Source: an uncultured Bacilli bacterium (GTDB lineage: Bacteria; Bacillota_I; Bacilli_A; RF39; UBA660). Taken from it: a stretch of DNA of 7,384 nt. Numbering within the stretch: position 1 is the first letter of the stretch; the number at the start of each line of letters is the position of its first letter. The stretch covers positions 1-7,384 of the forward strand of contig CANQDH010000049.1 of assembly GCA_947591565.1 (NCBI GenBank), in the 5' to 3' direction. This document shows positions 1 through 3,435 of the stretch, piece after piece. The translations under genes were made by a program, and so were the position numbers. Under the pieces are notes generated by a model that was not told the DNA's origin, ran no database searches, and was given only the letters and a program-made list of their open reading frames with translations.

Positions 1-135
1 GTATTAATTTTACTGACTAATTTAATTATACTAAATTTTGGTTGTGTTTACATTATTTTTCAAACAAAAATCAGAGAGTATTTTTCAAAATCTTTGATTT
101 TTTCATGTCCATAATTATTTTTGCCGAAACTCAAA

Positions 136-185
136 TTTTTACTATTTTATGATTTAACATATTTTTTACTATTTTATGATTTAAC
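136..185. repeat. 23-bp direct repeat, two copies
   Basis: The 23-bp string at 136-158 recurs exactly at 163-185, with a 4-bp ATAT spacer (period 27). It begins with a T run followed by ACTATTTTATGATTTAAC. No open frame crosses it convincingly. It sits just downstream, in minus-strand sense, of the hairpin at 194-215. The role is unknown; two copies are too few for a CRISPR array, and the spacer is far too short. Confidence 0.8.
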
Positions 186-189
186 CACC

Positions 190-215
190 AAAAAATAACT
201 ATCTTTATAGTTATT
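190..215 (-). terminator. Rho-independent terminator, minus strand
   Basis: On the minus strand AATAACTAT and ATAGTTATT form a perfect 9-bp stem around an AAAG loop, followed directly by a T run (A190-A195 on the plus strand). It would terminate a minus-strand transcript, yet no intact minus-strand gene lies upstream of it before the divergent hydrolase gene at 350. Confidence 0.7.
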
Positions 216-273
216 CTTCAAGATTATGTCCATCTTGCCTTATCGCTTTTATCGTTCCAAAACCATCTAAATA
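211..273 (-). pseudogene. Possible 3' remnant of a lost minus-strand gene
   Basis: On the minus strand a short open stretch encodes about 20 residues containing DGFGTIKAIRQDGHNLEE. It ends in a TAA at 211-213 that lies inside the terminator hairpin. Upstream it is closed by a stop and has no start codon. Real genes in this window repeatedly have their stop nested in the terminator, so this could be the surviving tail of a deleted gene. A random open stretch of this length is also possible, and I do not recognise the sequence. Confidence 0.2.
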
Positions 274-326
274 TCATTATTATGTTATTTCTAACAAACA
301 TTTATATAAAAACTTTGAAATACTTG

Positions 327-334
327 CATACAAT
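327..334 (+). promoter_or_regulatory. Putative -10 element (CATACAAT) of hydrolase gene
   Basis: CATACAAT ends 15 nt before the ATG at 350. It matches the consensus of mother-cell sporulation sigma factors (sigma-E CATACA-T, sigma-K CATA---TA) and also contains TACAAT, acceptable to sigma-A. No good sigma-A -35 lies 16-18 bp upstream; TTGAAA at 315-320 is too close. In B. subtilis cwlJ is expressed in the mother cell, which makes the match suggestive, but AT-rich DNA yields such matches by chance. Confidence 0.35.
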
Positions 335-349
335 ATATTGGTGATATAT

Positions 350-778
350 ATGGGTATTATCAAATATACAACTAAAGAACGTGATTTACTTGCTAGACTC
401 ATGCGTGCTGAAGCCGTTGGTGAAGGAGATTTAGGAATGCTTATGGTTGGAAATGTTGGTGTTAATAGAGTTCTTGCGAATTGCTTAACATTTAAAAATA
501 TCCGAACCATTACAGATATGATATATCAAAACCCAGGTGGTTTTTCTGGTAAAGATAGTCCTTTATTTTTTAGTAATCCAACAACAACTCAGCAAAGACT
601 AGCGGATAGAGTTATCAAAGGAGAGTATTATTATCCAGCAACAAACGCCTTATGGTTTTATGCACCTAAAACAGGAGAAAGTTGTAAACAAACATGGTGG
701 GATCAAGAACTAGCCGGAAGATATAAAAGTCATTGTTTTTATAGACCAGATGCGGGCGTATGTCCACAACTTAGGTAA
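350..778 (+). CDS. CwlJ/SleB-like cell-wall hydrolase
   Basis: A 142-residue protein of the SleB/CwlJ hydrolase family (Pfam Hydrolase_2), whose members cleave peptidoglycan, classically spore cortex. Visible hallmarks are the N-terminal helix with RAEAVGE (residues 19-25; E21 is the presumed catalytic acid), the VGNVGVNRV segment, and a C-terminal half with ALWFYAPK and TWWDQ. There is no signal peptide, membrane segment or peptidoglycan-binding repeat. In this it resembles CwlJ (about 140 residues, no signal) more than secreted SleB. I chose ATG 350 because GGTGAT at 340-345 precedes it by 4 nt, the same arrangement as other genes here; upstream TTG/GTG codons at 338/341 would overlap that site. 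The stop codon touches the terminator at 778-801. The family is secure. A role in germination, rather than vegetative or prophage-type lysis, cannot be read from the sequence. Confidence 0.88.
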   Translation: MGIIKYTTKERDLLARLMRAEAVGEGDLGMLMVGNVGVNRVLANCLTFKNIRTITDMIYQNPGGFSGKDSPLFFSNPTTTQQRLADRVIKGEYYYPATNALWFYAPKTGESCKQTWWDQELAGRYKSHCFYRPDAGVCPQLR

Positions 779-801
779 GATATTTATCAATATCTTTTTT
801 T
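778..801 (+). terminator. Terminator of the CwlJ/SleB-like gene
   Basis: AGATATT (778-784), loop TATC and AATATCT (789-795) form a perfect 7-bp stem followed by six T (796-801). The stem starts on the last base of the hydrolase stop codon. Confidence 0.85.
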
Positions 802-803
802 GA

Positions 804-833
804 TTTACAAACATATTAATTATGTGCTATAAT
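804..833 (+). promoter_or_regulatory. Promoter of tRNA-Leu
   Basis: TTTACA (804-809), 18-bp spacer, then TATAAT (828-833) with an upstream TG one base before it (extended -10). Transcription should start near 840, about 6 nt before the mature tRNA end. Confidence 0.75.
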
Positions 834-845
834 GATGGTGTACTT

Positions 846-933
846 GCTCGTATGGTGAAATTGGTAGACACGATTGACTCAAAATCAATTTTTCGATGAG
901 AAAGTCTCGGTTCAAGTCCGAGTACGAGCACCA
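846..933 (+). tRNA. tRNA-Leu (anticodon CAA)
   Basis: The acceptor arms GCTCGTA and TACGAGC pair perfectly over 7 bp, and an ACCA tail (930-933) is encoded. The anticodon arm ATTGA/TCAAT encloses loop CTCAAAA, giving anticodon CAA (reads UUG). The long variable arm, typical of class II tRNAs such as Leu, and the GGTTCAAGTCC T-arm are both present. Only a weak AAAAC/GTTTT hairpin (943-958) follows, so its terminator is unclear. Confidence 0.95.
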
Positions 934-981
934 AATTAAATAAAAACTTAAATGTTTTCAAATAAAGATAAAAAAGCGTAC

Positions 982-1010
982 TTGAAAAAGATGTTTTTTT
1001 ATGTTATGAT
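982..1010 (+). promoter_or_regulatory. Promoter of antitoxin RNA 1
   Basis: TTGAAA (982-987), 17-bp spacer, TATGAT (1005-1010): a good sigma-A-type promoter with optimal spacing. The predicted start is near 1017. No coding sequence or ribosome site follows before the terminator, so it should drive a short non-coding RNA. Promoter boxes and spacing are conserved in unit 2 (1378-1406). Confidence 0.75.
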
Positions 1011-1039
1011 GTATGTGTCAAGGATACCTTGCATAAAAT

Positions 1040-1080
1040 AAAAAAAGGATACATTTGATTGCTCGAATCAGATGCTATCC
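1040..1080 (-). terminator. Terminator of toxin mRNA 1
   Basis: Read on the minus strand, GGATA + CATCTGATT pairs with AATCAAATG + TATCC around loop CGAGC, with one bulge and one wobble, and is followed by seven T (1046-1040). The same DNA on the plus strand is the central hairpin of the antitoxin RNA. This gives a toxin mRNA of roughly 243 nt (about 1282 to 1040). Confidence 0.7.
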
Positions 1081-1093
1081 CTTATTTGGTTAT

Positions 1094-1133
1094 GCATCTG
1101 AAATCAACTATTGTTGAAATCAGATGCTTTTTT
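1094..1133 (+). terminator. Terminator of antitoxin RNA 1
   Basis: GCATCTGAAATCAAC (1094-1108) pairs with GTTGAAATCAGATGC (1113-1127) around TATT, 13 of 15 positions paired, then six T (1128-1133). It abuts the toxin stop codon at 1134-1136 on the opposite strand. Confidence 0.85.
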
Positions 1134-1211
1134 CTATTTTAGAAGTAAAATGATTACAACTAAGAATAGGAGTAATATTATAATAAATTGAGAACATTCT
1201 CTTTTTGTCAT
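1134..1211 (-). CDS. Putative type I toxin peptide, copy 1 (25 aa)
   Basis: A minus-strand ORF of 25 codons. It starts MTKRECSQF, continues as an uninterrupted run of Ile, Leu, Val and Phe (residues 9-24) and ends in Lys then TAG. It is one membrane-spanning helix with a charged N-terminus, the design of type I toxins such as Ibs, TisB or Fst, although I recognise no homologous family. Support for translation: a strong ribosome site AAGGTGGTGAT ends 4 nt before ATG, an extended -10 promoter lies upstream, and unit 2 preserves start, length, hydrophobicity and ribosome site. Between copies six codons differ silently (stop TAG/TAA also differs), six differ in sense, mostly between hydrophobic residues, and there are no indels. 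The ribosome site is partly occluded by a predicted stem (1223-1252). A membrane-depolarising or growth-arresting role is inferred; a signalling or regulatory micropeptide is the alternative. Confidence 0.72.
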   Translation of the reverse strand: MTKRECSQFIIILLLFLVVIILLLK

Positions 1212-1217
1212 AAATAT

Positions 1218-1226
1218 CACCACCTT
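1218..1226 (-). promoter_or_regulatory. Strong ribosome binding site of toxin 1
   Basis: On the minus strand AAGGTGGTG, continuing into AT, complements the 16S rRNA end over most of its length. It sits 6 nt before ATG 1211. Its AAGG part is buried in the 1223-1252 stem, so its strength would show only when that stem opens. Confidence 0.75.
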
Positions 1227-1252
1227 CCATTTATCTTTTGATAATTGAAAGG
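1223..1252 (-). other. SD-sequestering RNA hairpin, toxin 1 leader
   Basis: In the toxin mRNA CCUUUCAAUUAUC pairs with GAUAAAUGGAAGG around an AAAA loop. Twelve of 13 positions pair (one U-G), and the stem covers the AAGG of the ribosome site. Unit 2 keeps the stem at 1614-1643, with C-G changed to U-A at the loop end and U-G changed to U-A inside. One fully compensatory and one consistent change support a conserved structure. Confidence 0.65.
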
Positions 1253-1288
1253 GAAAGCATCTGATATATTTCAAATGTATCCAATCAA

Positions 1289-1317
1289 ATTATATCAAAC
1301 ATTTGTTCTCGGAACAA
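1289..1317 (-). promoter_or_regulatory. Promoter of toxin mRNA 1
   Basis: On the minus strand TTGTTC (1317-1312), 17-bp spacer, TATAAT (1294-1289), with TG one base upstream of the -10 (extended -10). The predicted start is near 1282, giving a leader of about 70 nt before ATG 1211, unusually long for a 25-codon gene in this window. Confidence 0.75.
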
Positions 1318-1377
1318 TAATTTATAATAAAATTGTTATAATTTAAAAGACTTACAAATTAATAAAATAGAAAGTTC

Positions 1378-1406
1378 TTGAAAAAAGCACATTTTTATGT
1401 TATGAT
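1378..1406 (+). promoter_or_regulatory. Promoter of antitoxin RNA 2
   Basis: TTGAAA (1378-1383), 17-bp spacer, TATGAT (1401-1406). Both boxes are identical to unit 1 while the spacer sequence has diverged, which suggests selection on the boxes. The predicted start is near 1413. Confidence 0.75.
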
Positions 1407-1435
1407 GTATTTGTCAAGGATACCTTGCATAAAAT

Positions 1436-1475
1436 AAAAAAGGATACATTTGATTGCTCGAATCAGATGTTATCC
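1436..1475 (-). terminator. Terminator of toxin mRNA 2
   Basis: The minus-strand hairpin formed by 1442-1475, closed by GGATA/TATCC with loop CGAGC, is followed by six T (1441-1436). It is equivalent to 1040-1080 in unit 1. Confidence 0.68.
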
Positions 1476-1486
1476 CTTATGGGTTC

Positions 1487-1523
1487 CATCTGAAATCAAC
1501 TATTGTTGTTTTCAGATGTTTTT
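1487..1523 (+). terminator. Terminator of antitoxin RNA 2
   Basis: CATCTGAAATCAAC (1487-1500) pairs with GTTGTTTTCAGATG (1505-1518) around TATT, 13 of 14 positions paired, then five T (1519-1523). It abuts the toxin 2 stop at 1525-1527. Confidence 0.82.
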
Positions 1524-1524
1524 A

Positions 1525-1602
1525 TTATTTGAATAATAAAGTTATTACTATAAAGAATAATAGTAGTATTATAATAAATAGAGATGATTCCCTTTTTGTC
1601 AT
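1525..1602 (-). CDS. Putative type I toxin peptide, copy 2 (25 aa)
   Basis: A minus-strand 25-codon ORF paralogous to 1134-1211. It begins MTKRESSLF, is followed by a run of Ile, Leu, Phe and Val interrupted only by one Thr, and ends in Phe-Lys-TAA. The basic/acidic head TKRE is unchanged while the core varies among hydrophobic residues, as expected of a membrane-inserted helix. The ribosome site is extended by one triplet (AAGGTGGTGGTG, 1606-1617). Relative to copy 1, Cys6 becomes Ser and Gln8 becomes Leu. The promoter is at 1680-1708 and the terminator at 1436-1475, giving an mRNA of about 238 nt. A plus-strand open frame spanning 1454-1639 overlaps it antisense; that frame lacks a ribosome site and is not maintained in unit 1. 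Toxicity is inferred from design and context only. Confidence 0.72.
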   Translation of the reverse strand: MTKRESSLFIIILLLFFIVITLLFK

Positions 1603-1613
1603 AAACACCACCA

Positions 1614-1643
1614 CCTTTCATTTATTTTATAATAATTGAAAGG
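1614..1643 (-). other. SD-sequestering RNA hairpin, toxin 2 leader
   Basis: In the mRNA CCUUUCAAUUAUU pairs with AAUAAAUGAAAGG around AUAA, 12 of 13 positions paired, covering the AAGG of the ribosome site. The same internal A-A mismatch occurs as in unit 1, and the sequence changes in the arms preserve pairing. Confidence 0.65.
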
Positions 1644-1679
1644 GAAAACATCTGATATATTTCAAATGTATCCATTCAC

Positions 1680-1708
1680 ATTATATCAAACATTTGTTCT
1701 TGAAACAA
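1680..1708 (-). promoter_or_regulatory. Promoter of toxin mRNA 2
   Basis: On the minus strand TTGTTT (1708-1703), 17-bp spacer, TATAAT (1685-1680) with the TG of an extended -10. The predicted start is near 1673. Confidence 0.75.
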
Positions 1709-1806
1709 TAATTTATATTAAAATTATTACAATTTAAAAGACTTACAAATTAATAAAATTTCATATAATATTTTTGAAATTACAGATAAAATAAAAGGAT
1801 TATAAT

Positions 1807-1841
1807 CAAAAATAGATAAGATCATTTCTTACCTATTTTTG
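1807..1841 (-). terminator. Terminator of the CmpB-like gene
   Basis: Positions 1807-1821 and 1827-1841 form a 15-bp stem; on the minus-strand RNA every position pairs, one as G-U. The loop is 5 nt. The T-rich end of the stem serves as the tail. The gene's stop (1822-1824) lies in the loop. It could also stop plus-strand transcripts leaving the toxin-antitoxin array. Confidence 0.65.
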
Positions 1842-2481
1842 ATATCAATATTTTTAGATTAGGAAAAGCTCTAAATAGTCGCTTATATAATATAGAATTA
1901 TCTTTAATAAATTTTTTGACCTTTTCATTTACTTCATCCGTAGAATCCTTTTTAATAGTTCTTGTATATTTTTTTACTTTATTAATTACATTAAAAGAAA
2001 TACATATATCCGTTATAAAGATAATAGCTAATATTGTAGATAGCAATATTAATAAAACATTTGGTAAGTAATTAATAAGTTTCATAAAAAAAGCATTTAC
2101 ATATAAAATAACAAGTATACCTAAAACGCCAAAAAGGAGTGAATCTTGTAAACATACACGTCCATTAATGTTAAATTTTTTATCACTATAATCCCACCAT
2201 CTTGTTTTAAATAATTTTTCCATAATAAAACTTGTTACGTATTCAACAATTGTACAAATAACAATAGACATACAAAATAAAATAAGGTAATCACTTTTAT
2301 ATTTATCTAGTAAGAAAACCATAATAAGTGATGCGACACCATATATAGGACATAGAGGACCAATTAAAAAACCTCTATTTGAAAACTTTCTTTTCGTAAC
2401 AAACACAGCTATAACTTCAAAAAGCCAGCCAGATAAAGAATATAATAAAAATAGTAAAAAGTATTTACAAACATCACACAT
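1822..2481 (-). CDS. CmpB-like multi-pass membrane protein (ABC_trans_CmpB family)
   Basis: A 219-residue integral membrane protein with the signatures of Pfam family ABC_trans_CmpB (putative ABC-transporter type IV). These are SGWLFEV (residues 17-23), NRGFLIGPLCPIYG (35-48), then RWWDYS...FNINGRVCL. About five or six hydrophobic segments are visible, followed by a Lys-rich cytoplasmic-looking tail of about 60 residues. Despite the family name, no ATPase or binding-protein partner is adjacent, and the biochemical role of such proteins is not established. Of two in-frame starts I chose ATG 2481, preceded by AAAGAGG 8 nt upstream. The earlier ATG at 2535 falls in the tRNA-Ala terminator hairpin and has no ribosome site. 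No clear promoter lies between that hairpin and the gene, so readthrough from the tRNA promoter is possible. Confidence 0.82.
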   Translation of the reverse strand: MCDVCKYFLLFLLYSLSGWLFEVIAVFVTKRKFSNRGFLIGPLCPIYGVASLIMVFLLDKYKSDYLILFCMSIVICTIVEYVTSFIMEKLFKTRWWDYSDKKFNINGRVCLQDSLLFGVLGILVILYVNAFFMKLINYLPNVLLILLSTILAIIFITDICISFNVINKVKKYTRTIKKDSTDEVNEKVKKFIKDNSILYKRLFRAFPNLKILISKIGKK

Positions 2482-2511
2482 TTCCAATACCTCTTTATAT
2501 AAAAATTTTAT

Positions 2512-2540
2512 AAAAATAAAACCGTTGATATCCAACGGTT
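2512..2540 (-). terminator. Terminator of tRNA-Ala
   Basis: On the minus strand AACCGTTG and CAACGGTT form a perfect 8-bp stem (2533-2540 with 2520-2527) with a 5-nt loop, followed by TTTATTTTTA. One arm repeats 9 bp (AACCGTTGA on the plus strand) of the tRNA T-arm at 2572-2580. Confidence 0.75.
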
Positions 2541-2550
2541 GACTTCCTTA

Positions 2551-2626
2551 TGGTGGAGCATAACGGGATCGAACCGTTGACCTCCACGGTGCAAACGTGG
2601 CGCTCTCCCAGCTGAGCTAATGCCCC
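2551..2626 (-). tRNA. tRNA-Ala (anticodon UGC)
   Basis: Minus strand, encoded CCA included. Acceptor arms GGGGCAT/ATGCTCC give 7 pairs, including one G-U. The D-arm TAGCTCAGCTGGGAGAGC, the anticodon stem CCACG/CGTGG around loop TTTGCAC (anticodon TGC) and the T-arm AACGG/CCGTT are all intact. Confidence 0.96.
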
Positions 2627-2638
2627 AACAACACAATA

Positions 2639-2668
2639 ATATTAGCATATTTTACATTATTGTGTCAA
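2639..2668 (-). promoter_or_regulatory. Promoter of tRNA-Ala
   Basis: On the minus strand consensus TTGACA (2668-2663), 18-bp spacer, TAATAT (2644-2639) with TG one base upstream (extended -10). A 9-bp inverted repeat, ACTTTCATA (2670-2678) and TATGAAAGT (2730-2738), flanks it upstream; no role is evident. Confidence 0.85.
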
Positions 2669-2738
2669 TACTTTCATAGAAATTATTTCATTTTCCTAAA
2701 GATTAGAAAAACATTTATAAATAACTCTTTATGAAAGT

Positions 2739-3338
2739 TTAATGACTATTTTTTAAACATAATCTTCCATGACCACTTAACTCTGGCTCGACATCATTTA
2801 TGTCTATATTTATAGTATTATCAATATGATAAAATTTTATAAGTTTTTCAGTCATTTCCGTATATTTATCAATAGCTTCTTCATATTTATTATTTTGTAT
2901 ATCACTAACGACAGGTTTAATATAATTTTCAAGTAGAATATAAGCAAAATTAAATTTTCCACTATCGTTTTGTAATCTTTCACTTATTTGCCTTCCAACG
3001 ATATCATACTGAACAAGTATTTCTAGCCCCTTTTTATTCTTTTGTAAATATCCTTCGCGAAAATTTCGTAAAGAAGTTAAATATTCGTTATCATCTGCCA
3101 TAGATAAAATTTGGCATAATGCTGTTGTTATAAAACAACCACTACTTTTTTGACTATCCTTACTATATTCACGTGCACTCTTAGCTACTGAACTATCTCT
3201 ACTATACGCTGTACAATATCTATAACATTCTTGTTCGTCTGCATAATGCCATTCAAACTTTTTATCACACCAATATTTTCCATAATTGGTTTCGCCATCT
3301 ATTTTTAGATAACAACATTCACTACATGTATGTGCCAT
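2739..3338 (-). CDS. Cysteine-cluster / CFI-box protein
   Basis: A 199-residue soluble protein in two parts. Residues 1-45 hold six Cys (C5, C8, C9, C24, C38, C42) with conserved-looking aromatic residues, suggesting a small metal-binding module. After a Ser/Lys-rich linker, GCFITTALC (67-75) starts a helical domain with DDNEYLTSLRNFRE, which matches the pattern of CFI-box proteins (GCFI-TA----DD----LR-FRD--L). The function of that domain is not known to me. There is no signal peptide or membrane segment, so it is probably cytoplasmic. The start at 3338 is supported by GGGGG 5 nt upstream. It has its own promoter (3369-3395) and looks monocistronic. No clear terminator follows. Zn binding is inferred from Cys spacing alone. 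Confidence 0.75.
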   Translation of the reverse strand: MAHTCSECCYLKIDGETNYGKYWCDKKFEWHYADEQECYRYCTAYSRDSSVAKSAREYSKDSQKSSGCFITTALCQILSMADDNEYLTSLRNFREGYLQKNKKGLEILVQYDIVGRQISERLQNDSGKFNFAYILLENYIKPVVSDIQNNKYEEAIDKYTEMTEKLIKFYHIDNTINIDINDVEPELSGHGRLCLKNSH

Positions 3339-3353
3339 AAAAGCCCCCTTTTC

Positions 3354-3365
3354 TAAAACGTTTTA
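3354..3365. promoter_or_regulatory. 12-bp palindrome between promoter and gene
   Basis: TAAAACGTTTTA is a perfect palindrome just downstream of the -10 box (3369-3374) and upstream of the ribosome site of the CFI-box gene, a suitable place for a repressor operator. AT-rich palindromes occur by chance, so this is tentative. Confidence 0.25.
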
Positions 3366-3368
3366 TAT

Positions 3369-3395
3369 GTTATACCACTTTTTATATTTTGTCAA
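3369..3395 (-). promoter_or_regulatory. Promoter of the CFI-box gene
   Basis: On the minus strand TTGACA (3395-3390) is followed after 15 bp by TATAAC (3374-3369). The spacer is shorter than the usual 16-18, which may lower activity or indicate an activator. The leader would be about 25 nt. Confidence 0.55.
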
Positions 3396-3396
3396 G

Positions 3397-3435
3397 AAAA
3401 AAATCACAATATAAAATTATGATTGTGATTTTTTT
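3397..3435. terminator. Bidirectional-looking terminator after the 106-aa gene
   Basis: A perfect 14-bp inverted repeat (3397-3410 with 3422-3435) containing ATCACAAT, with an 11-nt loop and seven A/T at each end, so it can work on either strand. Its active use is on the minus strand, where the stop codon (3434-3436) of the upstream gene overlaps its first bases. Confidence 0.85.

Larger units (their letters stand above)
1017..1133 (+). ncRNA. Candidate antisense antitoxin RNA, unit 1
   Basis: A predicted ~117-nt RNA from the promoter at 982-1010 to the terminator at 1094-1133. It has no ribosome site or plausible ORF. Predicted fold: a small 5' hairpin (CAAGG/CCTTG, loop ATA, 1019-1031), a larger hairpin at 1047-1080 with loop GCTCG, and the terminator hairpin. 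Its last ~95 nt are antisense to the 3' end of the toxin mRNA on the other strand, so the two can form a long duplex. The hairpin at 1047-1080 also repeats, in the same sense, the 5' leader of the toxin mRNA. The RNA could therefore replace that leader in pairing with the toxin mRNA 3' end. By analogy with RatA and SR4 it would repress the toxin or expose its mRNA to RNase III. Function is inferred; the RNA itself is predicted from promoter, terminator and conservation in unit 2. Confidence 0.65.
980..1369. repeat. Tandem unit 1 of the toxin-antitoxin repeat
   Basis: This ~390-bp block aligns along its length with 1376-1759 in the same orientation. Both contain a plus-strand promoter and short RNA, a minus-strand 25-codon ORF, its ribosome site and its promoter. 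Both end in the shared stretch ACTTACAAATTAATAAAAT. Corresponding landmarks are 391-396 bp apart. Divergence is spread out, so this is not a very recent duplication. Confidence 0.85.
1413..1524 (+). ncRNA. Candidate antisense antitoxin RNA, unit 2
   Basis: A predicted ~112-nt RNA paralogous to 1017-1133, with the same 5' hairpin, central hairpin (1442-1475) and terminator hairpin. The central hairpin keeps the identical loop GCTCG and differs from unit 1 at a single stem position (C1075 versus T1470). That change is matched by a change in the cognate toxin leader. The terminator loop region is also the same as in unit 1. Because the probable recognition loops are identical, each antitoxin may act on both toxin mRNAs. 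Only the linker and outer terminator stem differ. It would overlap the 3' end of toxin mRNA 2 by about 85-90 nt. Function is inferred as for unit 1. Confidence 0.63.
1376..1759. repeat. Tandem unit 2 of the toxin-antitoxin repeat
   Basis: Second copy of the block at 980-1369, same orientation, starting about 6 bp after unit 1. All functional landmarks are kept. The most variable parts are the linker between the antitoxin hairpins (about 1479-1486) and synonymous positions in the peptide ORF. Confidence 0.85.

Noticed and set aside
25..53. Minus-strand promoter (TATAAT at 25-30) leading out of the left edge
   Set aside because: The -35 is poor (ATGTAA) and the downstream gene cannot be seen.
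280..510. Minus-strand open frame of 76 codons over the hydrolase start
   Set aside because: It is antisense to a recognisable conserved domain and shows no family features.
943..958. AAAAC/GTTTT hairpin as terminator of tRNA-Leu
   Set aside because: It has only 5 bp, mostly A-T, and no T tail; it is too weak to call.
1047..1282. The inverted repeats flanking each peptide ORF as terminal repeats of a miniature transposon (MITE)
   Set aside because: The repeats contain or abut promoters and terminators and pair within the predicted mRNA with compensatory changes. There is no target-site duplication, and the similarity between units extends beyond the repeats. A mobile origin is not excluded.
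1454..1639. A 61-codon plus-strand open frame through unit 2
   Set aside because: It has no ribosome site, crosses the antitoxin terminator, is antisense to the peptide ORF and is not maintained in unit 1. It is a by-product of the minus-strand gene.
980..1759. CRISPR array
   Set aside because: There are only two long diverged units with internal genes, not short repeats with unique spacers.
1822..2535. Longer start (ATG 2535) for the CmpB-like gene
   Set aside because: It lies in the tRNA-Ala terminator hairpin and lacks a ribosome site; ATG 2481 has a good one.
2520..2580. The 9-bp repeat of the tRNA-Ala T-arm in its terminator as an attachment site
   Set aside because: It is too short, lies in the T-arm rather than the tRNA 3' end, and no integrase is nearby. 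It is explained as a terminator arm.
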